Source: Clostridiales bacterium
GTDB lineage: Bacteria; Bacillota; Clostridia; Oscillospirales; Oscillospiraceae
NCBI GenBank assembly: GCA_004555705.1
Contig: SFHI01000053.1
Location: 1 to 20,707, forward strand
DNA length: 20,707 nt
Reading direction: 5' to 3'
Both the position numbers and the translations under genes were made by a program. The number at the start of each line of letters is the position of its first letter. Position 1 is the first letter of the stretch. The notes beneath the pieces are model-generated. The model searched no databases, was not told the DNA's origin, and worked only from the letters and a program-made list of their open reading frames with translations. Shown piece after piece: positions 7,948 to 14,049 of the stretch.

Positions 7948-8000
7948 GGAAAACACAGATACACTTGTTTTCCTGTTAAAAACATTATATAATGTTTTCC
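7948..8000. promoter_or_regulatory. Cluster of GGAAAACA half-sites and a 20-bp palindrome
   Basis: GGAAAACA (7948-7955) faces TGTTTTCC (7966-7973) across 10 bp, and TGTTTTCC recurs at 7993-8000. The perfect palindrome AAAACATTATATAATGTTTT occupies 7979-7998 and contains the -10 hexamer of the hydrolase promoter. The half-sites therefore lie at and downstream of the expected transcription start, a position that suits a repressor. The binding protein is unknown and need not be the neighbouring LysR protein. Confidence 0.5.
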
Positions 8001-8012
8001 GCCGGGAGACAA
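7984..8012 (-). promoter_or_regulatory. Promoter of the hydrolase-carrier-hydro-lyase operon
   Basis: On the minus strand TTGTCT (8007-8012, four of six) lies 17 bp before a perfect TATAAT (7984-7989). The expected start is near 7977, giving a leader of about 60 nt. A weak -35 with an upstream LysR box fits an activator-dependent promoter. Confidence 0.65.
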
Positions 8013-8032
8013 TCAGCAAATTTTTATACGAG

Positions 8033-8051
8033 ATATCGGAAAAACCGATAT
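8033..8051. promoter_or_regulatory. LysR-type box (T-N11-A) between divergent genes
   Basis: ATATCGG-AAAAA-CCGATAT is a perfect dyad with 7-bp arms that satisfies the T-N11-A consensus of LysR regulators (T8036 to A8048). Its centre (8042) lies about 65 bp upstream of the predicted hydrolase start, the usual position of the LysR recognition site at an activated promoter. It also overlaps the -10 of lysR itself, which suits autorepression. Confidence 0.7.
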
Positions 8052-8054
8052 AAT
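8049..8054 (+). promoter_or_regulatory. Probable -10 of lysR
   Basis: TATAAT lies 68 bases before the lysR ATG and shares three bases with the right arm of the LysR box. No good -35 is seen at 16-18 bp, so this is a weak promoter prediction. Confidence 0.45.
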
Positions 8055-8122
8055 AATCCAAAATGTACAAAAAATCCCAGCACTTCTGTACAACTTGAAC
8101 AGAGCGCCGGGGAGGAGGAACT

Positions 8123-9040
8123 ATGGAACTGAAGGAGCTGGAATACATTGTGGCCGTGGCGGAGGAGGGCAGCATCAGCCGGGCGGCAGAACGGCTGTAC
8201 CTGGCCCAGTCCAGCCTGAGCCAGTATGTGGCGCGGACGGAAGCAGAGCTGGGGGTGAAGCTGTTCCGCAGGACTGCCGGAGGCGTTCGCCCCACGGCGG
8301 CGGGGGAGCTGTACCTGCGCAATGCCCGGCAGATGCTGCTGCAATACCATCAGGTTCGCAAGCAGCTGACGGACCTGGACGCGCCTATGGAGGGAAAAAT
8401 CCACTTCGGCATCAGCACCTTCCGGGGCAGCTACCTGTTCCCCAAGGCCATGCACCTGTTCCGGCAGGAGGTGCCCACCGTGGATGTGGTGCTCCATGAG
8501 CACGACAGCATTGTGCTGCAGCGGAAAATCGCCGCGGGAGAGCTGGACATGGCGCTGGTGGCCTTCCGGGAGGACCAGTGGGAGGAGCAGGGGAAGCTGC
8601 TGATGAAGGACGAGGTGCTGCTGGTGGCCAACCGGGAGCACCCGGTGATGGAGTATGTCCGGGAGGGCGGCGGCGGCCCGGACCGGCCCTGGGTGGAGCT
8701 GGCGGAGATTGCCCATATGGATTTTCTGCTGTCCAGCCGTTCGGCCATGCTGGGCAATATCGCCGAGCAGATGTTTCAGGAGCTGGGAGTGGAGCCCCGG
8801 TATGTCTGCGGCACCCAGACGGCCTCCATGTCCGCTGCGTTAGCCCGGCGGGGTCTGGGCATCGCGTTCACCTACCGCTCCTGCGTGGAGGAAAGCCGGG
8901 ATGTGATCTATCTGAGCATCGGCAAGAAGAGACATTATGTTAACTTGGCCCTGATCTATCCCCCTGAGGGCTACCGCAGCCGTGCCATCCGCGCCTTTGA
9001 AAGCGTCCTGTGCCGCGTGCTGGCCACGGAGGTGTTCTAA
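8123..9040 (+). CDS. LysR family transcriptional regulator
   Basis: This 305-residue protein has the usual LysR length and plan. The N-terminal winged helix-turn-helix (residues 1-60) contains MELKELEYIVAVAEEGSISR and AAERLYLAQSSLSQYVAR. A C-terminal ligand-binding domain (about 90-300) contains IHFGISTFRGSYLFP and LARRGLGIAFTYRS, where LysR proteins bind a small effector, often a carboxylate. GGGGAGGAGG precedes the ATG by about 5 bases. It is divergent from the hydrolase operon and separated from it by 205 bp carrying a LysR box. It very probably activates that operon when its substrate or an intermediate is present and limits its own synthesis. The effector is unknown. Confidence 0.94.
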   Translation: MELKELEYIVAVAEEGSISRAAERLYLAQSSLSQYVARTEAELGVKLFRRTAGGVRPTAAGELYLRNARQMLLQYHQVRKQLTDLDAPMEGKIHFGISTFRGSYLFPKAMHLFRQEVPTVDVVLHEHDSIVLQRKIAAGELDMALVAFREDQWEEQGKLLMKDEVLLVANREHPVMEYVREGGGGPDRPWVELAEIAHMDFLLSSRSAMLGNIAEQMFQELGVEPRYVCGTQTASMSAALARRGLGIAFTYRSCVEESRDVIYLSIGKKRHYVNLALIYPPEGYRSRAIRAFESVLCRVLATEVF

Positions 9041-9059
9041 GCGGCATCGCTGGCAGAGC

Positions 9060-9308
9060 GATAAATTGTTGTTTGAAAGTGCGCGTTACAAATTACCTGT
9101 CATTGCGAACCAGTCCGCAGACTGGTGTGGCAATCCCCCGGTTGAAAGGAACCAGGTAACGATTACCGCCAAAAATCGAAGCGGCTCCCACTCTTCCGGG
9201 CGCTTTTCGGTACATTTTCCCTCTAACCGGGGGATTGCCACGCCAGTGTGCGCACTGGCTCGCAATGACAGGAAACTTGAAGGCGAAGCCGCTAAACAAC
9301 AATTTATC
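9060..9308. repeat. Intergenic repeat, family A copy 2
   Basis: This is the most complete family A copy. It is bounded by GATAAATTGTTGTTTG (9060-9075) and AAACAACAATTTATC (9294-9308), with a 173-bp core at 9098-9270, exactly the core length of copy 1. The centre reads GTTGAAAGGAACCAGGTAACG, the reverse complement of copy 1's right centre. The left outer flank (GAAAGTGCGC...) matches copy 4, and the right flank (GGCGAAGCCGCTAAAC) is the inverse of copy 1's left flank. It begins 19 bases after the lysR stop codon. Confidence 0.92.
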
Positions 9309-9536
9309 GTACACTGTACCGGGACAGCGGTAAGGGGACGGTTACGGGGATGCTTGCGGCCGTTCTTCAGGCTCTCCGGGAGCCTTTGGGGAGCTTCGGG
9401 GTGGGGGAGAAACGGCCCGGAAAAGGGCCTGGGAGAGGATAGAATGAAACGAAATTTCAGGGTAGCAAAAAAATGGGGAAAACGGGGCATATTTTTGTGA
9501 AAAACCGAAAAAAAGCCGGAAATGGGGCGGGATGTG
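9309..9536. other. Non-coding spacer between repeat and BMP promoter
   Basis: No convincing gene is seen. Two short GC-rich hairpins occur: AGGCTC with GAGCCT (about 9369-9385), and GGCCC with GGGCC (about 9413-9430). Neither has a U-run, so they are poor terminators for lysR. A very short frame at 9444-9500 is discussed among the rejected items. Confidence 0.5.
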
Positions 9537-9565
9537 TTGACAAACCGTGAATTTTGGATTAACAT
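9537..9565 (+). promoter_or_regulatory. Promoter of the BMP nucleoside-transport operon
   Basis: A perfect TTGACA (9537-9542) is followed by 17 bp and TAACAT (9560-9565, four of six). The expected start is near 9572, which leaves a leader of about 350 nt before the BMP start codon. No better promoter is seen closer to the gene. Confidence 0.65.
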
Positions 9566-9571
9566 TCCATG

Positions 9572-9696
9572 TAGAGCGCTGCCCCTCTGATTCCATGGTG
9601 TGTAAATCCTTCGTTGGCTGGATCGGGTGTCCCTTCGTGCGGTAAAGGTTTGCGTTACTGTTCGGCGGGCCGGAGGGGTCTGCTTTTTTATTTTTG
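9572..9696 (+). ncRNA. Candidate structured leader RNA of the BMP operon
   Basis: The 5' part of the leader can close on itself. CCCCTCTG (9582-9589) pairs with CGGAGGGG (9671-9678), and weaker pairs extend outward to 9576 and 9683. Immediately after the stem comes TTTTTTATTTTT (9684-9695). Inside are smaller helices, such as ATCC with GGAT (about 9607-9632) and CGGTAA with TTACTG. A closed multibranch domain followed by a U-run could be a terminator-type regulatory RNA. I could not match it to a purine, ZTP, T-box, folate or other riboswitch consensus that I know. Confidence 0.4.
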
Positions 9697-9705
9697 GTTG
9701 TTCTT

Positions 9706-9875
9706 TGCTGGGCACCTCTAAAAACTCCTTTTTGGCTTTCGGATGGATCTTTTGCCCTCACAATGCGTTTTGAAAATTCCGCAATACATACAGTATTCTG
9801 GAATTTTCAAAACTTTTGTGAGAACAAAATCTCTCGTCCAAAACCTCAAAAAGTAGTTTTCAGAGGTCGCCTGCT
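9706..9875. mobile_element. MITE-like palindrome with 4-bp target duplication
   Basis: A 162-bp element (9710-9871) starts GGGCACCTCTAAAAACT and ends in AGTTTTCAGAGGTCGCC, imperfect terminal inverted repeats. It is flanked on both sides by TGCT (9706-9709 and 9872-9875). The centre forms a near-perfect long hairpin: CTCACAA, GTTTTGAAAATTCC and AATAC on the left pair with GTATT, GGAATTTTCAAAAC and TTGTGAG on the right, around ATACA. It encodes nothing. It lies in the leader of the BMP operon, 47 bases before the start codon. The parent insertion sequence is not in the window. Confidence 0.75.
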
Positions 9876-9922
9876 GGCAACAAATGAGGATACACAATAT
9901 TTATCAGGAGGAAAAAAGAAAC

Positions 9923-11092
9923 ATGAAAAAGATTCTCTCTTTGGCTCTGGTTCTGGTGATGCTGCTGAGCTTTGCCGCTTGCGGCAGCAAGAGCGAACCT
10001 GCTGCCGCATCCAAGGATGTGAAGCTGGGCTTCATTTTCCTGCACGACGAGAACTCCACCTATGACCTGAACTTCATGAACGGTGCCAAGGAAGCCTGCG
10101 CCGCTCTGGGCCTCTCCGAGGACCAGTACCTGTTCCGCACCAACATCCCGGAGGGCCAGGAGTGCTATGACGCCGCCTGCGAGCTGGCCGACGCCGGCTG
10201 CAACATCATCTTCGCCGACTCCTTCGGCCATGAGGACTACCTGATCCAGGCCGCTAAGGAGTTCCCCAACGTGCAGTTCTGCCACGCCACCGGCACCAAG
10301 GCTCACACCGAGGGCCTGGATAACTACCACAACGCTTTCGCCGCCATCTACGAGGGCCGGTATCTGGCCGGTGTGGCCGCTGGCCTGAAGCTCAACGAGA
10401 TGATCGAGGCCGGTGAGTTCACCGCCGAGGAGGCCAAGATGGGCTATGTGGGTGCCTTCACCTACGCCGAAGTGGTTTCCGGCTACACCAGCTTCTACCT
10501 GGGCGCCAAGTCCGTCTGCCCCAGCGTGACCATGGAGGTCACCTTCACCGGTTCCTGGTACGATGAGACCGCCGAGAAGGAAGGCTGCGAGACCGCCGGT
10601 GTGCCCAACGTGTCCTACAACGGCTCCACCGTGGCCGCCTGCCCCAACACCTTCATCGTGTCCAGCCGCATCAACTGGGCTCCCTACTATGAGTATGTTG
10701 TGAACTGCGTGAGAAACGGCGAGGCCATTGCCGCTGACTGGACCGGCACCATCGCCACCGGCTCCGTGGTGCTGACCGATGTGAACGAGCAGGCCGCCGC
10801 TGCCGGCACTGCCGAGAAGATCGCCGAGGTCAAGGCTGACATCGAGGCCGGCAAGCTCCATGTGTTCGATGTGACCACCTTCACCGTCAGCGGCGACAAT
10901 GTCAAGCCCACCCTGACCGTGGATGCTGAGGGCCATGTGACCTCCTACCTGGCTGACGTGGACACCGATCCCGCCTACACCGGTGATACCGAGGTTGTGG
11001 AGAACGGCTTCTTCAACGAGTCCGCCAAGCGCTCCGCTCCCTACTTCGATCTTTCCATCGACGGCATCACCCTGCTGGATGTGGCGTTCTGA
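9923..11092 (+). CDS. BMP family ABC transporter substrate-binding lipoprotein (nucleoside uptake)
   Basis: This 389-residue lipoprotein starts at MKKILSLALVLVMLLSFAAC. The signal peptide ends in a lipobox-like segment with Cys20 as the expected lipidated residue. The mature part resembles BMP/PnrA/TmpC-type periplasmic-binding-fold proteins of ABC importers for purine nucleosides, with FLHDENSTYDLNFMNGAKEA near the mature N-terminus, FADSFGHEDYLIQAA, and TGSWYDETAEKEG in the second lobe. The ATG at 9923 was chosen for AGGAGG 11 bases upstream and the proper signal peptide; the frame opens earlier at 9884. The genes for its ATPase and both permeases follow. Purine nucleoside is the usual family substrate, but the exact ligand is inferred. 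Two hairpins and a repeat separate it from the ATPase gene. Confidence 0.93.
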   Translation: MKKILSLALVLVMLLSFAACGSKSEPAAASKDVKLGFIFLHDENSTYDLNFMNGAKEACAALGLSEDQYLFRTNIPEGQECYDAACELADAGCNIIFADSFGHEDYLIQAAKEFPNVQFCHATGTKAHTEGLDNYHNAFAAIYEGRYLAGVAAGLKLNEMIEAGEFTAEEAKMGYVGAFTYAEVVSGYTSFYLGAKSVCPSVTMEVTFTGSWYDETAEKEGCETAGVPNVSYNGSTVAACPNTFIVSSRINWAPYYEYVVNCVRNGEAIAADWTGTIATGSVVLTDVNEQAAAAGTAEKIAEVKADIEAGKLHVFDVTTFTVSGDNVKPTLTVDAEGHVTSYLADVDTDPAYTGDTEVVENGFFNESAKRSAPYFDLSIDGITLLDVAF

Positions 11093-11106
11093 TTTTTGTG
11101 GATTCT

Positions 11107-11133
11107 GGGAGGCCCCGGTTACCGGGGCTTCCC
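11107..11133 (+). terminator. Hairpin after the BMP gene (leaky terminator or mRNA stabiliser)
   Basis: A 12-bp stem (GGGAGGCCCCGG at 11107-11118 with CCGGGGCTTCCC at 11122-11133, one G-U pair) has a 3-base loop, 14 bases after the stop codon. No U-run follows, so full termination is unlikely. Protecting the 3' end of the binding-protein mRNA, to raise its level over the membrane parts, is a common arrangement. Confidence 0.55.
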
Positions 11134-11143
11134 ATTCTCTGCT

Positions 11144-11186
11144 GTAAAGGGCAGCGCAGTGAACTATCCGCCGCGCTGCCCTTTGC
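11144..11186 (+). terminator. Second hairpin after the BMP gene
   Basis: AAAGGGCAGCGC (11146-11157) pairs perfectly with GCGCTGCCCTTT (11173-11184), with two more outer pairs, around a 15-base loop. It is followed by GCGGCAG rather than a U-run. Together with the preceding hairpin it probably shapes the relative expression of the binding protein and the downstream transporter genes. Confidence 0.5.
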
Positions 11187-11196
11187 GGCAGAAAAC

Positions 11197-11377
11197 GACA
11201 AATTGCTGTTTGCCGAGATGATGCCGTAGGGGCGGCTATTAGCCGCCCGCAACCTTACGGGACGGAACATGTCCGTTTTCACCGGAACAGCCCAATAGAC
11301 GGAACGTTTCGGGCGGCTGATAGCCGCCCCTACGGTAGCAACGCAGCGTGTTTCATAATTTCAAACAACAATTCATC
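11197..11377. repeat. Intergenic repeat, family B copy 2 (inside operon)
   Basis: The element is bounded by GACAAATTGCTGTTTG (11197-11212) and CAAACAACAATTCATC (11362-11377). Inside, two oppositely facing hairpin modules occur, CGTAGGGGCGGCTATTAGCC on the left and GGGCGGCTGATAGCCGCCCC followed by TACGG on the right, so the whole is a large palindrome. The right half matches the window-start copy closely. It is inserted within the BMP operon and ends 37 bases before the ATPase start codon. Confidence 0.88.
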
Positions 11378-11414
11378 GTGTTCTTTCCAGGAAAACAATA
11401 AAGGAGTGAGCCCT

Positions 11415-12950
11415 TTGGAAAATAAAACCGCCGCGGTTAAAATGCGGAACATCACCAAGCGGTTCGGAACCACCCTGGCCAATGACCGGGTGTGGCTGGA
11501 TATCTACAAGGGGGAGATTCTGGCCCTGTTGGGGGAAAACGGCAGCGGCAAGACGACCCTGATGAACATGCTCTCCGGCATTTATTTCCCGGACGAGGGG
11601 CAGATCTTCATCAATGACGAGGAGGCCCTGATCCGCTCCCCCAAAGACGCCTTCCGCTACGGCATCGGCATGATTCACCAGCACTTCAAACTGGTGGATG
11701 TGCTGACCGCCGCCGAGAATATCGTTCTGGGTCTGAAAGAGCCGGGGCGGCTGGACATGGACAAGGTAGCCCGGAGGGTGAAGGAAATCTGCGACAGCTA
11801 CGGCTTTGACGTGGATCCCAACCAGAAGATCTACACCATGTCCGTTTCCCAGAAGCAGACCGTGGAGATCGTCAAGGCCCTCTACCGGGGGGCGGACATC
11901 CTGATCCTGGACGAGCCCACCGCCGTGCTGACCCCCCAGGAAACCGACAAGCTGTTTGCCGTGCTGCGCAGCATGCGCGACGACGGAAAGGCCATCGTCA
12001 TCATCACCCACAAGATGCATGAGGTGGAGGAGCTATCCGACCGGGTGGCGATTCTCCGCCACGGCCAGTTCGTGGGCGATATGCTGACGAAAATGACCAA
12101 CGCCCAGGAAATGACCAACATGATGGTGGGCCGTCCGGTGACGCTGAACATCGACCGGCCCGACCCGGTGGACCCCAAGCCCCGGATCATCGTGGAGGGG
12201 CTCACCGTCCGGGACCCCGAGGGGACCGTCAAGCTGGACAATGTCAGCTTCACCGCCAACAGCGGCGAAATCCTGGGCATCGCGGGCATCTCCGGCTGCG
12301 GCCAGAAGGAGCTCCTGGAGGCCATCGCGGGACTGCAGATCGCGGAAAAAGGCAGCATCAGCTATGTCAGTGACGACGGTGTCCGGGAGGAGCTGATCGG
12401 GAAAGACCCCTTAAGCATTGCCGCCATGGGTGTGTGCCTGTCCTTCGTGCCGGAGGACCGGCTGGGTATGGGCCTGGTTGGCAGCATGGACCTGACGGAC
12501 AATATGATGCTGCGCTCCTTCCGCAAGGGCCGTTCCTTCTTCACCGACCGGAAGAACCCCCGGGTCCTGGCGGAGAAGGTGGTGAAGGAACTGGAGGTCA
12601 ATACCCCGGGGGTTTCCACCCCGGTGCGCCGTCTGTCCGGCGGCAATGTCCAGAAGGTGCTGGTGGGCCGGGAAATTGCCTCCGCGCCCAGTGTGCTGCT
12701 GACCGCCTACGCGGTGCGTGGTCTGGACATCAACTCCTCCTACACCATCTATGATCTGATCAACAAGCAGAAAAAGTCCGGTGTGGCCGTGGTCTTCGTG
12801 GGCGAGGACCTGGATGTGCTGCTGGAGCTGTGCGACCGGATTTTGGTGCTCTGCGGCGGAAAGGTCAGCGGAATTGTGGAGGGCCGGGGCGCTTCCAAGC
12901 CCGAGGTCGGCATGATGATGACACGTCTGGGAGGGAAATCCAATGGCTAA
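11415..12950 (+). CDS. Nucleoside ABC transporter, double-domain ATPase
   Basis: This 511-residue protein has two fused ABC domains, as in the RbsA/MglA/NupO group. Domain 1 is complete: Walker A GENGSGKT (40-47), Q-loop Gln89, a signature-like MSVSQ (142-146), Walker B ILILDEPTA with Asp166/Glu167, and switch His199. Domain 2 is degenerate. Its Walker A position reads GISGCGQKEL without GK[ST], and the Walker B region reads LLTAYAVRGLD where relatives usually have a proline-threonine-arginine motif, although the LSGGN signature (408-411) is kept. One active ATP site is therefore expected, normal for this family. I chose the TTG at 11415 because AAAGGAG lies 8 bases upstream; the in-frame GTG at 11406 overlaps that ribosome site. 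It overlaps the next gene by 8 bases. Confidence 0.92.
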   Translation: MENKTAAVKMRNITKRFGTTLANDRVWLDIYKGEILALLGENGSGKTTLMNMLSGIYFPDEGQIFINDEEALIRSPKDAFRYGIGMIHQHFKLVDVLTAAENIVLGLKEPGRLDMDKVARRVKEICDSYGFDVDPNQKIYTMSVSQKQTVEIVKALYRGADILILDEPTAVLTPQETDKLFAVLRSMRDDGKAIVIITHKMHEVEELSDRVAILRHGQFVGDMLTKMTNAQEMTNMMVGRPVTLNIDRPDPVDPKPRIIVEGLTVRDPEGTVKLDNVSFTANSGEILGIAGISGCGQKELLEAIAGLQIAEKGSISYVSDDGVREELIGKDPLSIAAMGVCLSFVPEDRLGMGLVGSMDLTDNMMLRSFRKGRSFFTDRKNPRVLAEKVVKELEVNTPGVSTPVRRLSGGNVQKVLVGREIASAPSVLLTAYAVRGLDINSSYTIYDLINKQKKSGVAVVFVGEDLDVLLELCDRILVLCGGKVSGIVEGRGASKPEVGMMMTRLGGKSNG

Positions 12951-14046
12951 ACAATCGGGCGGCAGGAACGTCCTTCATATTTCCAAGCGGGGAGTCCTTC
13001 CCTGGTACCGTGCCTGGGCCATTCGGGGCGCTGCCATTGTGCTGGCGCTGATCGTCAGCGCCGTGGTTACCACCGCCCTCACCGGGCTGAATCCTCTGGG
13101 GGTTTACGCTACCATGATTCAGGGCGCCTTCGGTACGGAGCGAAAGATGTGGATATTGGGGCAGAATATGGCGATTCTGCTGTGCGTTTCCCTGGCGGTG
13201 ACCCCTGCGTTCAAGATGCGCTTCTGGAACGTGGGCGGCGAGGGCCAGATTCTCATCGGTGGTCTAGCCACCGCGGCCTGCATGATCCTGCTGGGGGATA
13301 AAATTCCCAACTGGCTGCTGATTATCGTAATGGTGGTGGCCAGCGTCCTGGCCGGGGCCATCTGGGGCGGAATTCCCGCCATCTGCAAGGCTAAATGGAA
13401 CACCAACGAAACCCTGTTTACCTTGATGATGAACTATGTGGCGACCCAGCTGGTGGCCTTCATGGTCATCGTGTGGGAGGTGCCCAAGGGCGCGGGCAAA
13501 ATCGGCATCATCAACCAGAACACCTGCGCCGGGTGGCTGCCCCAGATCGGCAGCTACAAGTACCTGCTGAACATCCTGATTGTCGCGGTGCTGACGCTTA
13601 TCATGTACTTCTACCTGACCCGGTCCAAGCAGGGCTACGAGATTTCCGTGGTGGGCGAGAGCGAGCGCACCGCCCGGTATGTGGGCATCAAGGTGGGCAA
13701 GGTGATTGTGCGTACCATGATGATTTCCGGGGGACTGTGCGGTCTCGCGGGACTGCTGCTGGTGGGCGGAACGGACCACACCATCACCACCACCATTGCC
13801 GGAGGCCGGGGCTTTACGGCGGTTATGGTTGCCTGGCTTGCCAAGTTCAACCCCCTGGTCATGGTGTTTACAAGCTTCTTGCTGGTGTTTCTAGGCCGGG
13901 GCGCCAGTGAGATTACCACCATCTATGGTCTGAATCATTCCTTCGGCGATATCCTCACAGGAATCATTTTGTTCTTCATCATCGGAAGCGAGTTCTTCAT
14001 CAGCTATCGCCTGAGCTTCCTTAAGAATACCAAGAAGGGGGCGTAA
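12943..14046 (+). CDS. Nucleoside ABC transporter permease (first subunit)
   Basis: This 367-residue protein belongs to the BPD_transp_2 family of ABC permeases. It has a short basic N-terminus, a first membrane segment at about residues 23-48 and roughly eight to ten further hydrophobic helices. FKMRFWNVGGEGQILIGGL and the GYEISVVGESERTARYVGIK loop are typical of the YufP/NupP-type nucleoside permeases, and the latter is the probable coupling region for the ATPase. The ATG overlaps the end of the ATPase gene, with GGGAGG upstream. It forms the translocation pathway together with the next gene's product. Confidence 0.92.
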   Translation: MAKQSGGRNVLHISKRGVLPWYRAWAIRGAAIVLALIVSAVVTTALTGLNPLGVYATMIQGAFGTERKMWILGQNMAILLCVSLAVTPAFKMRFWNVGGEGQILIGGLATAACMILLGDKIPNWLLIIVMVVASVLAGAIWGGIPAICKAKWNTNETLFTLMMNYVATQLVAFMVIVWEVPKGAGKIGIINQNTCAGWLPQIGSYKYLLNILIVAVLTLIMYFYLTRSKQGYEISVVGESERTARYVGIKVGKVIVRTMMISGGLCGLAGLLLVGGTDHTITTTIAGGRGFTAVMVAWLAKFNPLVMVFTSFLLVFLGRGASEITTIYGLNHSFGDILTGIILFFIIGSEFFISYRLSFLKNTKKGA

Positions 14047-14049
14047 ATC

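Noticed and set aside
9444..9500. An 18-residue basic frame (MKRNFRVAKKWGKRGIFL) with GAGAGGAT upstream
   Set aside because: It ends before the predicted promoter of the next operon, has no visible promoter of its own and is too short to judge. Ribosome profiling or conservation would be needed to revive it.
9086..9715. Minus-strand frames with peptides such as VIASQCAHWRGNPPV recurring across the window
   Set aside because: The recurrence comes from translating the non-coding family A palindromes, not from a gene family.
9860..10936. A 358-codon minus-strand frame across the BMP gene
   Set aside because: It is a low-complexity shadow of the well-supported BMP lipoprotein with no ribosome site or family motif.
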